Assembly (NCBI RefSeq): GCF_035946055.1 | Contig: NZ_CP108364.1 | Span: 1,302,001 to 1,366,000, forward strand | Direction: 5' to 3' | Source of the DNA: Streptomyces sp. NBC_01341 | GTDB lineage: Bacteria; Actinomycetota; Actinomycetes; Streptomycetales; Streptomycetaceae | DNA length: 64,000 bases | Shown here: positions 8,571 to 17,281 of the stretch, piece by piece | Layout: each line of letters begins with the position of its first letter | Position numbering within the stretch: position 1 is the first letter of the stretch | Program-made: the position numbers and the translations under genes | The notes under the pieces: model-generated | Databases searched by the model: none | Told to the model about the DNA's origin: nothing | Seen by the model: only the letters and a program-made list of their open reading frames with translations

Positions 8571-9206
8571 GTGTCCGAGAGCTACGACCCCCGACACACT
8601 GCTGTACTGCTGGTCGACCCCTACAACGACTTCATCTCCGAGGGCGGCCTCAACTGGGAGCGGCTCGCGCCGGTGGCCCTGGACGTCGGCCTCGTCGACC
8701 ACCTGCGATCCGTGGTCGCGGCCGCCCGCGGGGCCGGCGTGCGAGTGGTGTTCGTCCCTCACCGCCGCTGGGAACCGGGGGACTACGACACCTGGTCCTA
8801 CCCGAACCCGACGCACCGGGCCATCCAGAAGAAGCACAGCTTCGCCCGTGGCACCTGGGGCGGGGAGTTCCACCCCGACTTCCAGCCACAGGAGGGTGAG
8901 CTCGTCGCCCATGAACACTGGTCGCAGAGCGGGTTCGCCAACACGGACCTGAACCTGATGCTGCAGCAGCACGACATCAGCCACGTGATCCTGATCGGCG
9001 TGCTGGCGAACACCTGCATCGAGTCGACCGGCCGGTTCGCCATGGAGCTCGGCTACCACGTGACGCTCGTGCGCGACGCCACCGCGGCGTTCTCCCCCGA
9101 CATGATGCATGCCGCACACGAGTTGAACGGGCCCACGTTCGCCCACTCCATCGTCACCACGGAGGAGATCGTCTCCGTGCTCGAGGAGTTGCCCGGCGCG
9201 GCCTGA
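8571..9206 (+). CDS. Isochorismatase-family cysteine hydrolase
   Basis: A 211-aa amidohydrolase of the isochorismatase fold. Asp16 (LLVDPYNDF) and Cys149 (LIGVLANTCIEST) match the catalytic Asp and Cys nucleophile, and the segment HWSQSGFANTDL is characteristic of one subfamily. In relatives I recall, a Lys precedes EHW; here it is His114 (AHEHW), so the usual Asp-Lys-Cys triad may be altered. GTG start at 8571 has AGGAG 6 nt upstream. Such enzymes hydrolyse small amides such as ureidoacrylate, N-carbamoylsarcosine or biuret; the substrate here is unknown. A hairpin follows at 9243-9279. Confidence 0.85.
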   Translation: MSESYDPRHTAVLLVDPYNDFISEGGLNWERLAPVALDVGLVDHLRSVVAAARGAGVRVVFVPHRRWEPGDYDTWSYPNPTHRAIQKKHSFARGTWGGEFHPDFQPQEGELVAHEHWSQSGFANTDLNLMLQQHDISHVILIGVLANTCIESTGRFAMELGYHVTLVRDATAAFSPDMMHAAHELNGPTFAHSIVTTEEIVSVLEELPGAA

Positions 9207-9557
9207 CCGGAGCTGCGGGCTGTGGCCCGCGAGGTGTCAGCAGCCCCGCGTCGCCCGTCTGTGCGACGCGACGCGGGGCCGGATGAATGTGGAATCTGGT
9301 CGGCAACGCCCCCTCATCCTCTGTGCGGACGGGCATCGGAACGGCCTTCGCCGTCGGCGCGGACTCGTGTCCCGCGCCCACGGCTCCCGGCCGGTCCTGT
9401 GTCGCCCTGGCGACCGGCGGTGCCGGTCCTCATCACTTCGGCCGTTCCCGGCCGGCACACAGCTGACCTTCTCCCCGACCGGGCACGGGTGGGTCGTCTC
9501 CCGTACCGCGGTGCGAGGGGTGATCACCGGCTGCTGCCGGGCGGGTCCGGCCGACGG
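9207..9557. other. Convergent intergenic region with two hairpins
   Basis: 351 nt between the isochorismatase-fold gene and the 3' end of the glutamate transporter operon. Apart from hairpins at 9243-9279 and 9530-9579, I see no gene or motif. Confidence 0.6.
9243..9279 (+). terminator. Hairpin after the isochorismatase-fold gene
   Basis: Perfect 12-bp stem (GCCCCGCGTCGC at 9243-9254 with its complement at 9268-9279) and a 13-nt loop, 37 nt past the stop codon. Probable intrinsic terminator without a U-run. Confidence 0.7.
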
Positions 9558-9579
9558 CTAGCGGACGCCCGGCAGCAGC
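9530..9579 (-). terminator. Hairpin spanning the gluD stop codon
   Basis: Perfect 14-bp arms (GCTGCTGCCGGGCG at 9530-9543, complement at 9566-9579) enclose a 22-nt loop containing the stop codon of the last permease gene (9558-9560). One arm therefore encodes the C-terminal residues. Likely the operon terminator. Confidence 0.65.
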
Positions 9580-10427
9580 GGTCCCGGCTCGGCGGGAGTC
9601 ACGCCCGCTCCCTCCGCCTTGGGGTTGCGGCGTTCGCGTTTCGCCACCCATGTGGCGAACCAGGAGAGCAGCATGCACATCCCGATGTAGATGGGTGAGA
9701 TCACCATGACCACGGGGATGAACGGCAGCCCGTAGTCGAGGTTCGAGGCGATGAGCTTGCCGGCGTGGAGGAACTCCTCGTAGGTGATCAGGTAGCCGAG
9801 CGAGGTGTCCTTGAGCGCGACGACCAGCTGGCTGATGATCGTCGGCAGCATCGCGCGGACCGCCTGGGGCGCCAGTACGTGCGTGGTGACCTGCGTCTTG
9901 CGCATCCCCAGGGCGTACGCCGCTTCCCGCTGCCCCCGCTCCACGGAGTTGACGCCCGTGCGGAAGACCTCGGCGAGCACCGAGCCGTTGTAGAGGGTCA
10001 GCCCTGCCACGAGCGCCGGGAGGGGCTGGACCTTGAGGGCCACGAAGATGAAGAAGATCATCACCAGCACCGGCATGGCCCGGAAGAACTCGACCAGCAG
10101 GGTCGCGAGCCAGCGCACCGGCCGGTGGTCGGACAGCCGCCCGACCGCGAGCACGGCGCCCAGAGCCAGGGAGAGGACCGCCGCGTAGGCGAAGGCCTTG
10201 AGCGTGTTGCCGAGCCCGCGCAGCAGCAGTTCCTGGATGCCCACGTAGATGAAGGGCGTCCACTTCTGACTGGTGAACTGGTTCGTGTCGAAGAGCAGAT
10301 AGAGGATCCAGCCGAGCAGGCAGATGATCACGGCCGTCGCGGCGATGCCGTAGGCCAGGTGACGCTTGCGCGTCGCCGGCCCCGGGATGTCGTAGAGCGC
10401 GGAGGCGGAGGCGGTGGAGTGGGTCAT
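9558..10427 (-). CDS. gluD: Glutamate-type ABC transporter permease
   Basis: Polar amino-acid permease (289 aa) of the HisM/GlnP family. An extended N-terminus (residues 1-25) precedes the first membrane helix (YGIAATAVIICLLGWILYL); the transport domain has further helices and the EAA loop EAAYALGMRKTQVTTHVLAPQ that contacts the ATPase. Its ATG at 10427 overlaps the stop of the upstream permease gene (ATGA). Order ATPase, binding protein, permease, permease matches gluABCD of Corynebacterium and its Streptomyces counterparts. Glutamate specificity is inferred from that order. Confidence 0.88.
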   Translation of the reverse strand: MTHSTASASALYDIPGPATRKRHLAYGIAATAVIICLLGWILYLLFDTNQFTSQKWTPFIYVGIQELLLRGLGNTLKAFAYAAVLSLALGAVLAVGRLSDHRPVRWLATLLVEFFRAMPVLVMIFFIFVALKVQPLPALVAGLTLYNGSVLAEVFRTGVNSVERGQREAAYALGMRKTQVTTHVLAPQAVRAMLPTIISQLVVALKDTSLGYLITYEEFLHAGKLIASNLDYGLPFIPVVMVISPIYIGMCMLLSWFATWVAKRERRNPKAEGAGVTPAEPGPLLPGVR

Positions 10428-11068
10428 CGGGCGACTCCCCAGCGCTTCTCCATCAGGTTGAAGAGTGCGCTGATCGCGAGGGTGATGATGAGGTAGCCGA
10501 CGGCGATCCAGACGAAGGACCAGATGATGCTGTAGCCGAGTTCGTTGAGGGTCTTGTAGGTGCCCAGCAGCTCGGTGACGCTGAACGCCCCGGCGATCGC
10601 GGAGTTCTTGGCGAGAGCGATGAGCGTCGACCCCACCGGCGGGATCACCGAGCGGAATGCCTGGGGCAGCACCACGCTGCCCAGCGTCTGCCCGAAGGAC
10701 ATGCCGAGACTGCGGGCCGCCTCACCCTGACCGGTGGGCACGGTGTTGATCCCGGAGCGCAGGGCCTCGCAGATGAAGGCGGAGGTGTAGCAGCCGAGGG
10801 CGAGGACCGCGAACACCTGGAAGGGCAGGACGAGTCCGAAGCGCGGCAGGCCGAGGAGTACGGCGAAGAACAGCAGGGTCAGCGGGGTGTTCCGCAGCAC
10901 CGCGACCCAGACGGTGCCGATCACCCGGAGCGAGCCGACGGGAGCGACCCGGAAGGAGGCCATGACGAACCCGAGCACGAGCGCCAGGATCGAGGCGTAG
11001 ACGGTGAGCTCCAGGGTGCCCAGGAATCCCTTGGCGTAGAGCGAGAAGTTCTGTGTCAGTACGTCCAT
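10424..11068 (-). CDS. gluC: Glutamate-type ABC transporter permease
   Basis: Permease (214 aa) of the polar amino-acid family. It begins YAKGFLGTLELTVYAS and contains the EAA motif GEAARSLGMSFGQTLGSVVLPQ and several hydrophobic helices. ATG at 11068 lies 17 nt after the binding-protein stop. It pairs with the following permease to form a heterodimeric channel. Confidence 0.88.
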   Translation of the reverse strand: MDVLTQNFSLYAKGFLGTLELTVYASILALVLGFVMASFRVAPVGSLRVIGTVWVAVLRNTPLTLLFFAVLLGLPRFGLVLPFQVFAVLALGCYTSAFICEALRSGINTVPTGQGEAARSLGMSFGQTLGSVVLPQAFRSVIPPVGSTLIALAKNSAIAGAFSVTELLGTYKTLNELGYSIIWSFVWIAVGYLIITLAISALFNLMEKRWGVAR

Positions 11069-11085
11069 GGTGGTGGCAGGGCCCC

Positions 11086-12000
11086 TCAGTTCGCCGGGTA
11101 GCGGTCGATGGGCGGCGGTGTCGGCGCGGGTACCCCGGAGAGGCCCAGGGTCGCTTCGAACGCCTTCTTCCAGTTCCCGTTCTTCTCGTTCGCCTCCAGC
11201 GCGTCGTCGAGTGCGAGGCGCAGCGCGGTGTCGCCGCGCGGCACGCCGATGCCGTAGGGCTCCTCGGAGAAGGGTTTGCCGACCACCTTCATCTCGTCCG
11301 GTGCCTTGGCCGCGAAGCCGAGGAGAATGGCGTCGTCGGTGGTGACGGCGTCGACCTGGAAGGTCAGCAGGTTGTCGACGCAGATCGAGTACGTGTCGTA
11401 CGCAACCAGGTCCGCCTCGGGGTAGTCGGCGGCGATGCGCTGGTACGGGGTCGATCCGGCGGCCGAGCACACGGTCTTGCCCGCCAGGTCCTGCGGGCCG
11501 TGGATGTCGTTTTCGTCGGTGCGGACCAGCAGCCCCTGACCCGCCATGTAGTAGGGCCCGGCGAAGCCGACGAGCTTCTTGCGCATGTCGTTGATCGTGT
11601 AGGTGCCGACGTAGTAGTCGATCTGACCGTTCTGGAGTGCCGTCTCCCGGTTCGCGGAAGCGATGGTGCGGAAGCGGATCGTGTCGGGCCGGAAGCCGAG
11701 GGAGGCCGCCATCATGCGGGCGATCTCGATGTCGAAGCCGGAGTAGACGCCGGTGGCCGGGTCCTTCTCACCGAGGTACGGCTGGTCCTCCTTGACCCCG
11801 ACGGCGAGGTAGCCGCGCCTCTTGGCCTTCGTCCACGTCCTGGACTCCGGAAGGCGGAATCCGGTGTCGACGGTGTACCGGGGCAGAGCACCCGCCTTCG
11901 GGCCCTCGACGGGGGGGCTGCCCTCCCTGCCGCACCCCGCGGCGAACGCGGCGAGCAGGAGGCAGACCAGTACGGCCGCGATGTTCCTCGTACGCAACAC
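11086..12000 (-). CDS. gluB: Glutamate-type ABC transporter substrate-binding lipoprotein
   Basis: Family 3 solute-binding protein (304 aa). GTG at 12000, with AGGGG upstream, gives a lipoprotein signal ending LLLAAFAAGC with Cys23 as the lipidated residue. The mature part shows LAVGVKEDQPYLGEKDPATG and the family signature GFDIEIARMMAASLGF, then IDYYVGTYTINDMRKK. A longer frame upstream (to 12126) lies in the 3' end of the ATPase gene and is not a credible start. It delivers amino acid, probably glutamate, to the permease pair. Confidence 0.9.
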   Translation of the reverse strand: MLRTRNIAAVLVCLLLAAFAAGCGREGSPPVEGPKAGALPRYTVDTGFRLPESRTWTKAKRRGYLAVGVKEDQPYLGEKDPATGVYSGFDIEIARMMAASLGFRPDTIRFRTIASANRETALQNGQIDYYVGTYTINDMRKKLVGFAGPYYMAGQGLLVRTDENDIHGPQDLAGKTVCSAAGSTPYQRIAADYPEADLVAYDTYSICVDNLLTFQVDAVTTDDAILLGFAAKAPDEMKVVGKPFSEEPYGIGVPRGDTALRLALDDALEANEKNGNWKKAFEATLGLSGVPAPTPPPIDRYPAN

Positions 12001-12010
12001 GGTGCCCCTG

Positions 12011-12754
12011 TCAGTGCTTGAGGATCTTGGACAGGAAGTCCTTGGCGCGGTCGCTCTCCGGGGCGGTGAAGAAGTCCTCCGGGGTGCGGTCCTCGATGAC
12101 GCATCCGTCGGACATGAAGACCACACGGTTGGCGGCGGAGCGGGCGAACCCCATCTCGTGCGTGACGACGACCATGGTCATGCCCTCGCGCGCGAGCTGC
12201 CGCATGACCTCCAGGACCTCGTTGATCATCTCCGGGTCGAGCGCGGAGGTCGGCTCGTCGAAGAGGAGCGCCTTGGGGTCCATCGCGAGGGCGCGCGCGA
12301 TGGCGACGCGCTGCTGCTGGCCGCCGGAGAGCTGGGCGGGGAGTTTGTCGGCCTGCGAGGCGAGCCCGACCCGCTCCAGGAGCTCCCGGGAGCGCTGGTC
12401 GGCCTCGCCCTTCCCGCGCTTGCGGACCTTGAGCTGGGCGAGAGTGACGTTGGCCAGCACGGTCTTGTGGGCGAACAGGTTGAACGACTGGAAGACCATG
12501 CCGACTTCGGCCCGGAGCTGCGCAAGGCCCTTCCCCTCCTCGGGGAGCGGCTTTCCGTCGATGGTGATGTGACCGGACTCGATCGTCTCGAGTCTGTTGA
12601 TGGTCCGGCAGAGGGTCGACTTGCCCGATCCGGAGGGGCCGATGATCACCACCACCTCCCCGCGGCCGACGGTGAGATTGATGTCCCGCAGTACGTGCAA
12701 CTTTCCGAAGTGCTTGTTGACGTCCCGCAGTTCGATCAACGGATCGACGGCCAT
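12011..12754 (-). CDS. gluA: Glutamate-type ABC transporter ATP-binding protein
   Basis: ABC ATPase (247 aa) with Walker [11 protein letters not shown]-loop VFQSFNLF, signature LSGGQQQR, Walker [15 protein letters not shown] and H-loop VVTHEMGFA. Start is ATG at 12754, giving [16 protein letters not shown]; the open frame further upstream is not conserved-looking sequence. First gene of the four-gene leftward operon. The promoter should lie in 12755-12855, but I see no clear motif there. Confidence 0.93.
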   Translation of the reverse strand: MAVDPLIELRDVNKHFGKLHVLRDINLTVGRGEVVVIIGPSGSGKSTLCRTINRLETIESGHITIDGKPLPEEGKGLAQLRAEVGMVFQSFNLFAHKTVLANVTLAQLKVRKRGKGEADQRSRELLERVGLASQADKLPAQLSGGQQQRVAIARALAMDPKALLFDEPTSALDPEMINEVLEVMRQLAREGMTMVVVTHEMGFARSAANRVVFMSDGCVIEDRTPEDFFTAPESDRAKDFLSKILKH

Positions 12755-12855
12755 ACGCTGCCCTGCCCACTTGTCGATGGTGTCGAGGTCAGCGCAAACT
12801 ATCCGGGGCGGACACACGCTTCGGGCCGACACGCACCGGCCGCGGATAAGGCTGT

Positions 12856-13317
12856 TTATCGCGCTTTGACCTCCGGGCCGCTCTCCGCCGATTCCGCGTA
12901 CATCTCGGAGAGCTCGGGACTTCCCGAGACCGCCCAGTCGAGACCCGCGGCAACGACGTCGATCTCCCGCCCCGATGCCAGCCGCACCACGGGCCGTCCG
13001 CCGGCCAGAATGTCCCATGCGGCGCCGGGCACGGTGCGCACCAGCACGGTGCCGAGGTAGAGGCCCGCGTCGTTGCCCACCCAGGGCAGCTCCTCCGGGT
13101 CGTCGCGCCAGATGGGCGGCAGCTGGTCGAGGGCCGACAACGAGGCGGGGCTGTCGTCCAGTTCGAGTCCGCACTGTCCCGCACGTGCGCGCAGCAGCTC
13201 GCATTCCGCCAGCAGTTCCGCCACGCCGTCAGGATCGGTCCTGACGGCCTCCTTGAGTGCCACCGCCCGCGTACCGCCGTGTCGTTTGCGCCAGTTGTCC
13301 AGGAAGGGAATGTTCAT
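12856..13317 (-). CDS. DUF6278-like conserved hypothetical protein
   Basis: A 153-aa soluble protein beginning [15 protein letters not shown] at ATG 13317. I recall this as a streptomycete-conserved family labelled DUF6278, with the segments [20 protein letters not shown] and [16 protein letters not shown]. No signal, membrane segment or catalytic motif is visible. Function unknown. It lies upstream of gluABCD on the same strand, 101 nt from gluA, and could share its transcript. Confidence 0.7.
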   Translation of the reverse strand: MNIPFLDNWRKRHGGTRAVALKEAVRTDPDGVAELLAECELLRARAGQCGLELDDSPASLSALDQLPPIWRDDPEELPWVGNDAGLYLGTVLVRTVPGAAWDILAGGRPVVRLASGREIDVVAAGLDWAVSGSPELSEMYAESAESGPEVKAR

Positions 13318-13847
13318 GACCGGGTCCTTCGGGGAGCGTCGACGTCGTTTCTCGGAACGTGCGGAGATGCGGGCGGACCGTACCCGCTCCGCGTACCGGC
13401 CGCTTCCGGCGATCCTGTCTTCTCCATGACCATCTCTCAGTCGACTCCCACTCGCTCCCCCGTCGCTCACGGGAACAACTCCCTCTGAAGCGCCGCCTTC
13501 AGGATCACCATGACACAAATCCGGCTCCGGGTCGCCGCACCCCGGAGGCGTGGACGACGACCCTGGACGCGCGAGGCGCCCGGGGATCGGATCGGGCACG
13601 TTCGGCCACCCACGGTGTGCACACAGGTTCGACATTCGGCAGGTAGTTCCTGCTTGCAGCGTATGCCGGAGAGCCTCGGGGCGAGACCCGGAGCGCCGTG
13701 TACCCCGGCCGTTCCGCCGGACACGGTGTCCTTCACTCGTCATCACCACCCGTCGGTCACAGCTCCATCACCAACGGAACATCGACCTCCCCTGTGGTGC
13801 ACCACACCGCTACGGTCTTGCCCCGGTGATCCGTCCTTGGGGGGCAC
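13318..13847. other. Intergenic region between divergent genes
   Basis: 530 nt between the DUF6278-like gene and the DUF4352-like gene. ORFs crossing it are low-complexity shadows. I find no strong dyad or promoter that I would defend. Confidence 0.5.
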
Positions 13848-14507
13848 ATGTCGCATCAGGAGCCGCAGTCCGACCGTCCGCAACAGCCGGGCGGAGGCCC
13901 ACAACCTCACACGCCTCAGCAGCCCCAACGGCAAAGGGGAGGCAACGCCGGGCGGATCGTGGGATTCAGCTGCCTCGGCATCGTCGGACTCGTCCTGGTC
14001 TTCGCCATCGGCAGTGCGGCCCTGCTCGGCGGTGACGAGGACCCTACGCCACGCGGCGCCGAGCCTGCCGCAACCGGGTCGGCCGCCACCCCGTCGGCCG
14101 CCACCGTGGACACGGGCGGCGACGCGGAGACGGGCGGCGACGCGGAGACGGGCGGACAGGAGACGCGGAAGCCCGCCGACGAGCCCGTGGAGATCGCGGC
14201 GACGAGGACGGACTTCCAGGGAAGTGCCCTTGCCGACGGCACCGACTACACCAGTGTGCGGGTCACGGTCACGAACAACGGAAGGACCGACGTCGGCGTC
14301 AACCCGCTGTACTTCTCGGTCACGGGCACCGACGGGAGCAAGCACCCGGCCGAACTGGCCGTGGACGAGAACCAGATCGCCACGGTCGACCTGGCTCCCG
14401 GCGAGAACGTGACGGGCACCGTGACGGGGAAGGGCACGTTCACCCCGGCCTACGTGACCTTCGTCGACGGCATCACCGGCGGCAGCGTCCGCGGCGAGGT
14501 CGGCTGA
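13848..14507 (+). CDS. Membrane-anchored DUF4352-type protein
   Basis: A 219-aa protein: a Gln/Pro-rich cytoplasmic N-terminus (residues 1-35), one membrane helix (IVGFSCLGIVGLVLVFAIGS), an Ala/Thr/Gly linker containing the repeat TGGDAE, and an extracytoplasmic immunoglobulin-like domain from about residue 115. The pattern DYTSVRVTVTNNGRTDVGVNP with a late GENVTGTV segment is typical of DUF4352. This fold usually acts as an exported accessory domain of unknown ligand. ATG at 13848 follows GGGG. Confidence 0.75.
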   Translation: MSHQEPQSDRPQQPGGGPQPHTPQQPQRQRGGNAGRIVGFSCLGIVGLVLVFAIGSAALLGGDEDPTPRGAEPAATGSAATPSAATVDTGGDAETGGDAETGGQETRKPADEPVEIAATRTDFQGSALADGTDYTSVRVTVTNNGRTDVGVNPLYFSVTGTDGSKHPAELAVDENQIATVDLAPGENVTGTVTGKGTFTPAYVTFVDGITGGSVRGEVG

Positions 14508-14565
14508 TGAACGACGTGACCCCCCGGCCACCCCCTCCGGGCAGCGTTCTCTCTAGGGTACGAGG

Positions 14566-15345
14566 ATGACCTCGCAGACCTATCTCTCCGAACTCTTCTC
14601 GCTGGAAGGCAGGGTCGCCCTGGTGACCGGTGGCAGCTCCGGCATCGGGCGCGGTATCGCCGGGGCGCTCGCGCACGCGGGCGCGCGTGTGGTGGTCGTG
14701 GCGCGCGGGGAGGCGGAACTGGAGCGGACCGTCGGCGAACTCACCGCCGAGGGATGCCGGGCGGCGTGGGTGAGCGCGGACCTCGGGACGACCGAAGGGG
14801 TACGGACCGCGGCGGAGGCGTCGACGGACGCGTTCGGCGAGCCCGACATCATCGTGAACTCCGCGGGCATCAACCTGCGGCCCCCGATGAGCGAACTGGA
14901 CGAGGACGTCTGGGACACCACGATGGCGGTGAACCTCAAGGCGCCCTACCTCCTCGGACGGCGCTTCGGGCCCGCCATGGCCGAGCGTGGATTCGGCCGC
15001 ATCATCCACATCACCTCACAGCAGGCGCACCGCGCCTTCGTACAGAGCGGCGCTTACGGAGTGTCCAAGGGCGCGCTGGAATCACTGGCACGTTCACAGG
15101 CCGAGGCCTGGTCAGCGCACGGCGTCACCTGCAACACGCTGGTACCCGGTTTCGTCATGACCCCGCTCAACGAGCGGCTGTCCTCGGACCCGGAGCGGGT
15201 CGCGGCGCTGGCCGCCCGCACGATGGTGGGGCGCAACGGGCTCGCCGGGGACTTCGCGGGCGCCGCCGTGTTCCTGGCGAGCGCCGCCTCGGCCTATGTG
15301 ACCGGCCAGTCGATCTTCGTCGATGGCGGTTTTTCCGTGCACTGA
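14566..15345 (+). CDS. SDR-family oxidoreductase
   Basis: Classical short-chain dehydrogenase/reductase (259 aa). NAD(P)-binding TGGSSGIGRG, the NSAG motif, catalytic Ser in IIHITSQ, and Tyr-x3-Lys in YGVSKGALES are all present; the C-terminus ends GQSIFVDGGFS. The closest family style is gluconate 5-dehydrogenase/3-oxoacyl reductase; the substrate cannot be told. It stands alone between an anchored hypothetical and a mycoredoxin gene. Confidence 0.9.
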   Translation: MTSQTYLSELFSLEGRVALVTGGSSGIGRGIAGALAHAGARVVVVARGEAELERTVGELTAEGCRAAWVSADLGTTEGVRTAAEASTDAFGEPDIIVNSAGINLRPPMSELDEDVWDTTMAVNLKAPYLLGRRFGPAMAERGFGRIIHITSQQAHRAFVQSGAYGVSKGALESLARSQAEAWSAHGVTCNTLVPGFVMTPLNERLSSDPERVAALAARTMVGRNGLAGDFAGAAVFLASAASAYVTGQSIFVDGGFSVH

Positions 15346-15477
15346 CCGCCCGATGCCCGATGCCCGGTTCGTGGGCCCGGCATCGACGCACAAGGCCTTG
15401 CGCACGGCGGACGCGGGCGGTTGGCTGTCAGTGGCCGGAGGTTCGAGCCACCGTGCATGTGATCCGAAGGACACCTG

Positions 15478-15762
15478 ATGACAGAGGACCGCGACGGCAT
15501 GGTCGTCCACTGGCGGCCCGGTTGCCCCTACTGCATGAAGCTGCGGCTGCGCCTCCGCTTCTCCGGGCTGACCTACACCGAGGTGAACATCTGGCGGGAC
15601 AAGGATGCGGCGGCCTTCGTCCGCTCGGTCGCCGACGGCAACGAGACGGTGCCGACAGTCACCGTCGCGGGGTATTCCATGGTCAACCCGTCCAAGCGCC
15701 AGGTGATGCGGGCCGTCGTCGAACGCGCGCCGCATCTGCTGCGCACGAAGCGGGTTCCGTAG
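15478..15762 (+). CDS. Mycoredoxin/glutaredoxin-like protein
   Basis: A 94-aa thioredoxin-fold protein with active site CPYC (RPGCPYCMKL) and the cis-Pro loop ETVPTVTV. Actinobacterial proteins of this size and motif reduce mycothiol mixed disulfides. ATG at 15478 follows AAGGA. No partner gene is adjacent. Confidence 0.88.
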   Translation: MTEDRDGMVVHWRPGCPYCMKLRLRLRFSGLTYTEVNIWRDKDAAAFVRSVADGNETVPTVTVAGYSMVNPSKRQVMRAVVERAPHLLRTKRVP

Positions 15763-15775
15763 AGCCGGTCCGGCG

Positions 15776-15799
15776 GAGCCGGTCCCGAAGAACCGGCTC
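15776..15799. terminator. Small hairpin between convergent genes
   Basis: 8-bp stem GAGCCGGT/ACCGGCTC with an 8-nt loop, between the mycoredoxin gene and xth. It could terminate both transcripts. Confidence 0.45.
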
Positions 15800-15807
15800 A
15801 GGGCCCG

Positions 15808-16587
15808 TCAGACGTCGAGGTCGACGACCACCGGAGCGTGGTCGGACGCTCCCTTGCCCTTGCGCTCCTCGCGGTCGACGTAACTGTCCTTGACCGCCGC
15901 CGCGAAGGGGGCGTTGCCGTAGACCAGGTCGATGCGCATGCCCCTGTTCTTCGGGAAGGCGAGCTGGCGGTAGTCCCAGTAGGAGTAGGGGCGGTCGTAC
16001 TTGAGGGGGCGCGGCACCACATCCGAGAGCCCCTGCTCACGGAGTGCCGCGAGGGCGTCCCGCTCGGCGGGCGTGACGTGGGTGGCCCCCTCGAAGACGG
16101 CCGGATCCCAGACGTCCTCGTCGGTGGGCGCGATGTTGTAGTCGCCGAGGACGGCGAAGGGCAGCGCTCCGGCCGTATCGCCGGCGACGGCCTCCCGCAG
16201 CGCTTCGAGCCAGCGCAGCTTGTAGGCGTAGTGCTCGTGGGCGACCTCGCGGCCGTTGGGTACGTAGACGGACCAGACGCGGACGGGCCCGCAGGTCGCC
16301 GAGATCGCCCTCGGCTCCTGCACTCCCTCGTAGTCGGGGCCGCCGGGCAGACCGGTCACGACGTCGGCCAGGCCCACGCGGGAGAGCAGCGCCACCCCGT
16401 TCCACCGGCCCGTGGCGTTGACCGCGGACTCGTAACCCGCCTCGCGCAGGGCTTCCGCGGGAAACTGTTCGAGCGTGCATTTGGTCTCCTGGATGCACAG
16501 CACGTCGGTGCCGCTGCTCTCCAGCCAGGCCAGCAGCCTGGGAAGCCGGGCGGTGATCGAGTTGACGTTCCAGGTGGCGATGCGCAT
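15808..16587 (-). CDS. xth: Exodeoxyribonuclease III
   Basis: AP endonuclease/exonuclease III (259 aa), a base-excision repair nuclease. Motifs in order: ATWNVNS, catalytic Glu in CIQETKC, a VYVPNGREV segment, LGDYNIAPTDEDVWDP with metal-binding Asp-x-Asn, and the terminal KGASDHAPVV with catalytic His. ATG at 16587 starts directly at the conserved MRIATWN. The length is normal. Confidence 0.95.
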   Translation of the reverse strand: MRIATWNVNSITARLPRLLAWLESSGTDVLCIQETKCTLEQFPAEALREAGYESAVNATGRWNGVALLSRVGLADVVTGLPGGPDYEGVQEPRAISATCGPVRVWSVYVPNGREVAHEHYAYKLRWLEALREAVAGDTAGALPFAVLGDYNIAPTDEDVWDPAVFEGATHVTPAERDALAALREQGLSDVVPRPLKYDRPYSYWDYRQLAFPKNRGMRIDLVYGNAPFAAAVKDSYVDREERKGKGASDHAPVVVDLDV

Positions 16588-16621
16588 GCGGTAAACCTAG
16601 CCGCTCCCACTGACAGCCGGG

Positions 16622-17269
16622 TCAGAGACGGGTCGCGTCGCCCGGTGTCAGGCGCCCGTGGTCCGTTCCGCCCAGGGAGCCGATCTGCGTGTCGTAGATC
16701 GGACGGGCGAGATCGGTGAGCAGCGCGTCGTGGATGTCGATGGCCCGGCGTGGCTTGACCTCGCGTACGTAGTCGATGACCTCCGAGATCTTGTTCCAGG
16801 GGGCCATCACCGGCAGCATCAGTGTGTCCACCGGCCGGTCCGGCACGGTGAGCGCGTCACCCGGGTGGAAGACCGAACCGTCCACGAGGAAGCCGATGTT
16901 GGTGATCCGGGGAATGTCCGGATGGATCACCGCGTGCAGTTCGCCGTGCACCTGTACGTCGAACCCGGCGGCGCTGAAGGTGTCACCGTGGCCCACGGTG
17001 TGCACCCGCCCCGGGAACGCGGCGGACAGCCGTTCGGCCACACTGCGCAGGGTCCACAGCCGCAGCGCCGGATCGGCTTCGAGAGCGGCGCGCAGTCGCG
17101 CCTCGTCGAAGTGGTCCGGGTGTTCGTGCGTCACCAGGATCGCGTCGGCACCGACGACTGCGTCGTCCTCGGTGAACCCGCCCGGGTCGATCACGAGCGA
17201 CTGCCCGTCCCGCTCCAGGCGGACGCACGAGTGGGTCTTCTTGGTGAGCGTCAGAGGCGAAGCGTTCAT
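16622..17269 (-). CDS. MBL-fold metallo-hydrolase
   Basis: A 215-aa metallo-beta-lactamase-fold hydrolase. The metal motif HxHxDH appears as THEHPDHFDE, with further His residues (GELHAVIHPDIP and VFHPGDALT). The style is that of the UlaG-like/L-ascorbate-6-phosphate lactonase-related short proteins common in actinobacteria. Substrate unknown. It follows pcaL by 12 nt on the same strand, so it is probably cotranscribed. Confidence 0.87.
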   Translation of the reverse strand: MNASPLTLTKKTHSCVRLERDGQSLVIDPGGFTEDDAVVGADAILVTHEHPDHFDEARLRAALEADPALRLWTLRSVAERLSAAFPGRVHTVGHGDTFSAAGFDVQVHGELHAVIHPDIPRITNIGFLVDGSVFHPGDALTVPDRPVDTLMLPVMAPWNKISEVIDYVREVKPRRAIDIHDALLTDLARPIYDTQIGSLGGTDHGRLTPGDATRL

Positions 17270-17281
17270 GTCCCCATCCTG

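Noticed and set aside
13500..13847. Overlapping Arg/Thr-rich frames before the DUF4352-like gene
   Set aside because: No RBS, no domain, and amino-acid composition typical of non-coding high-GC DNA.
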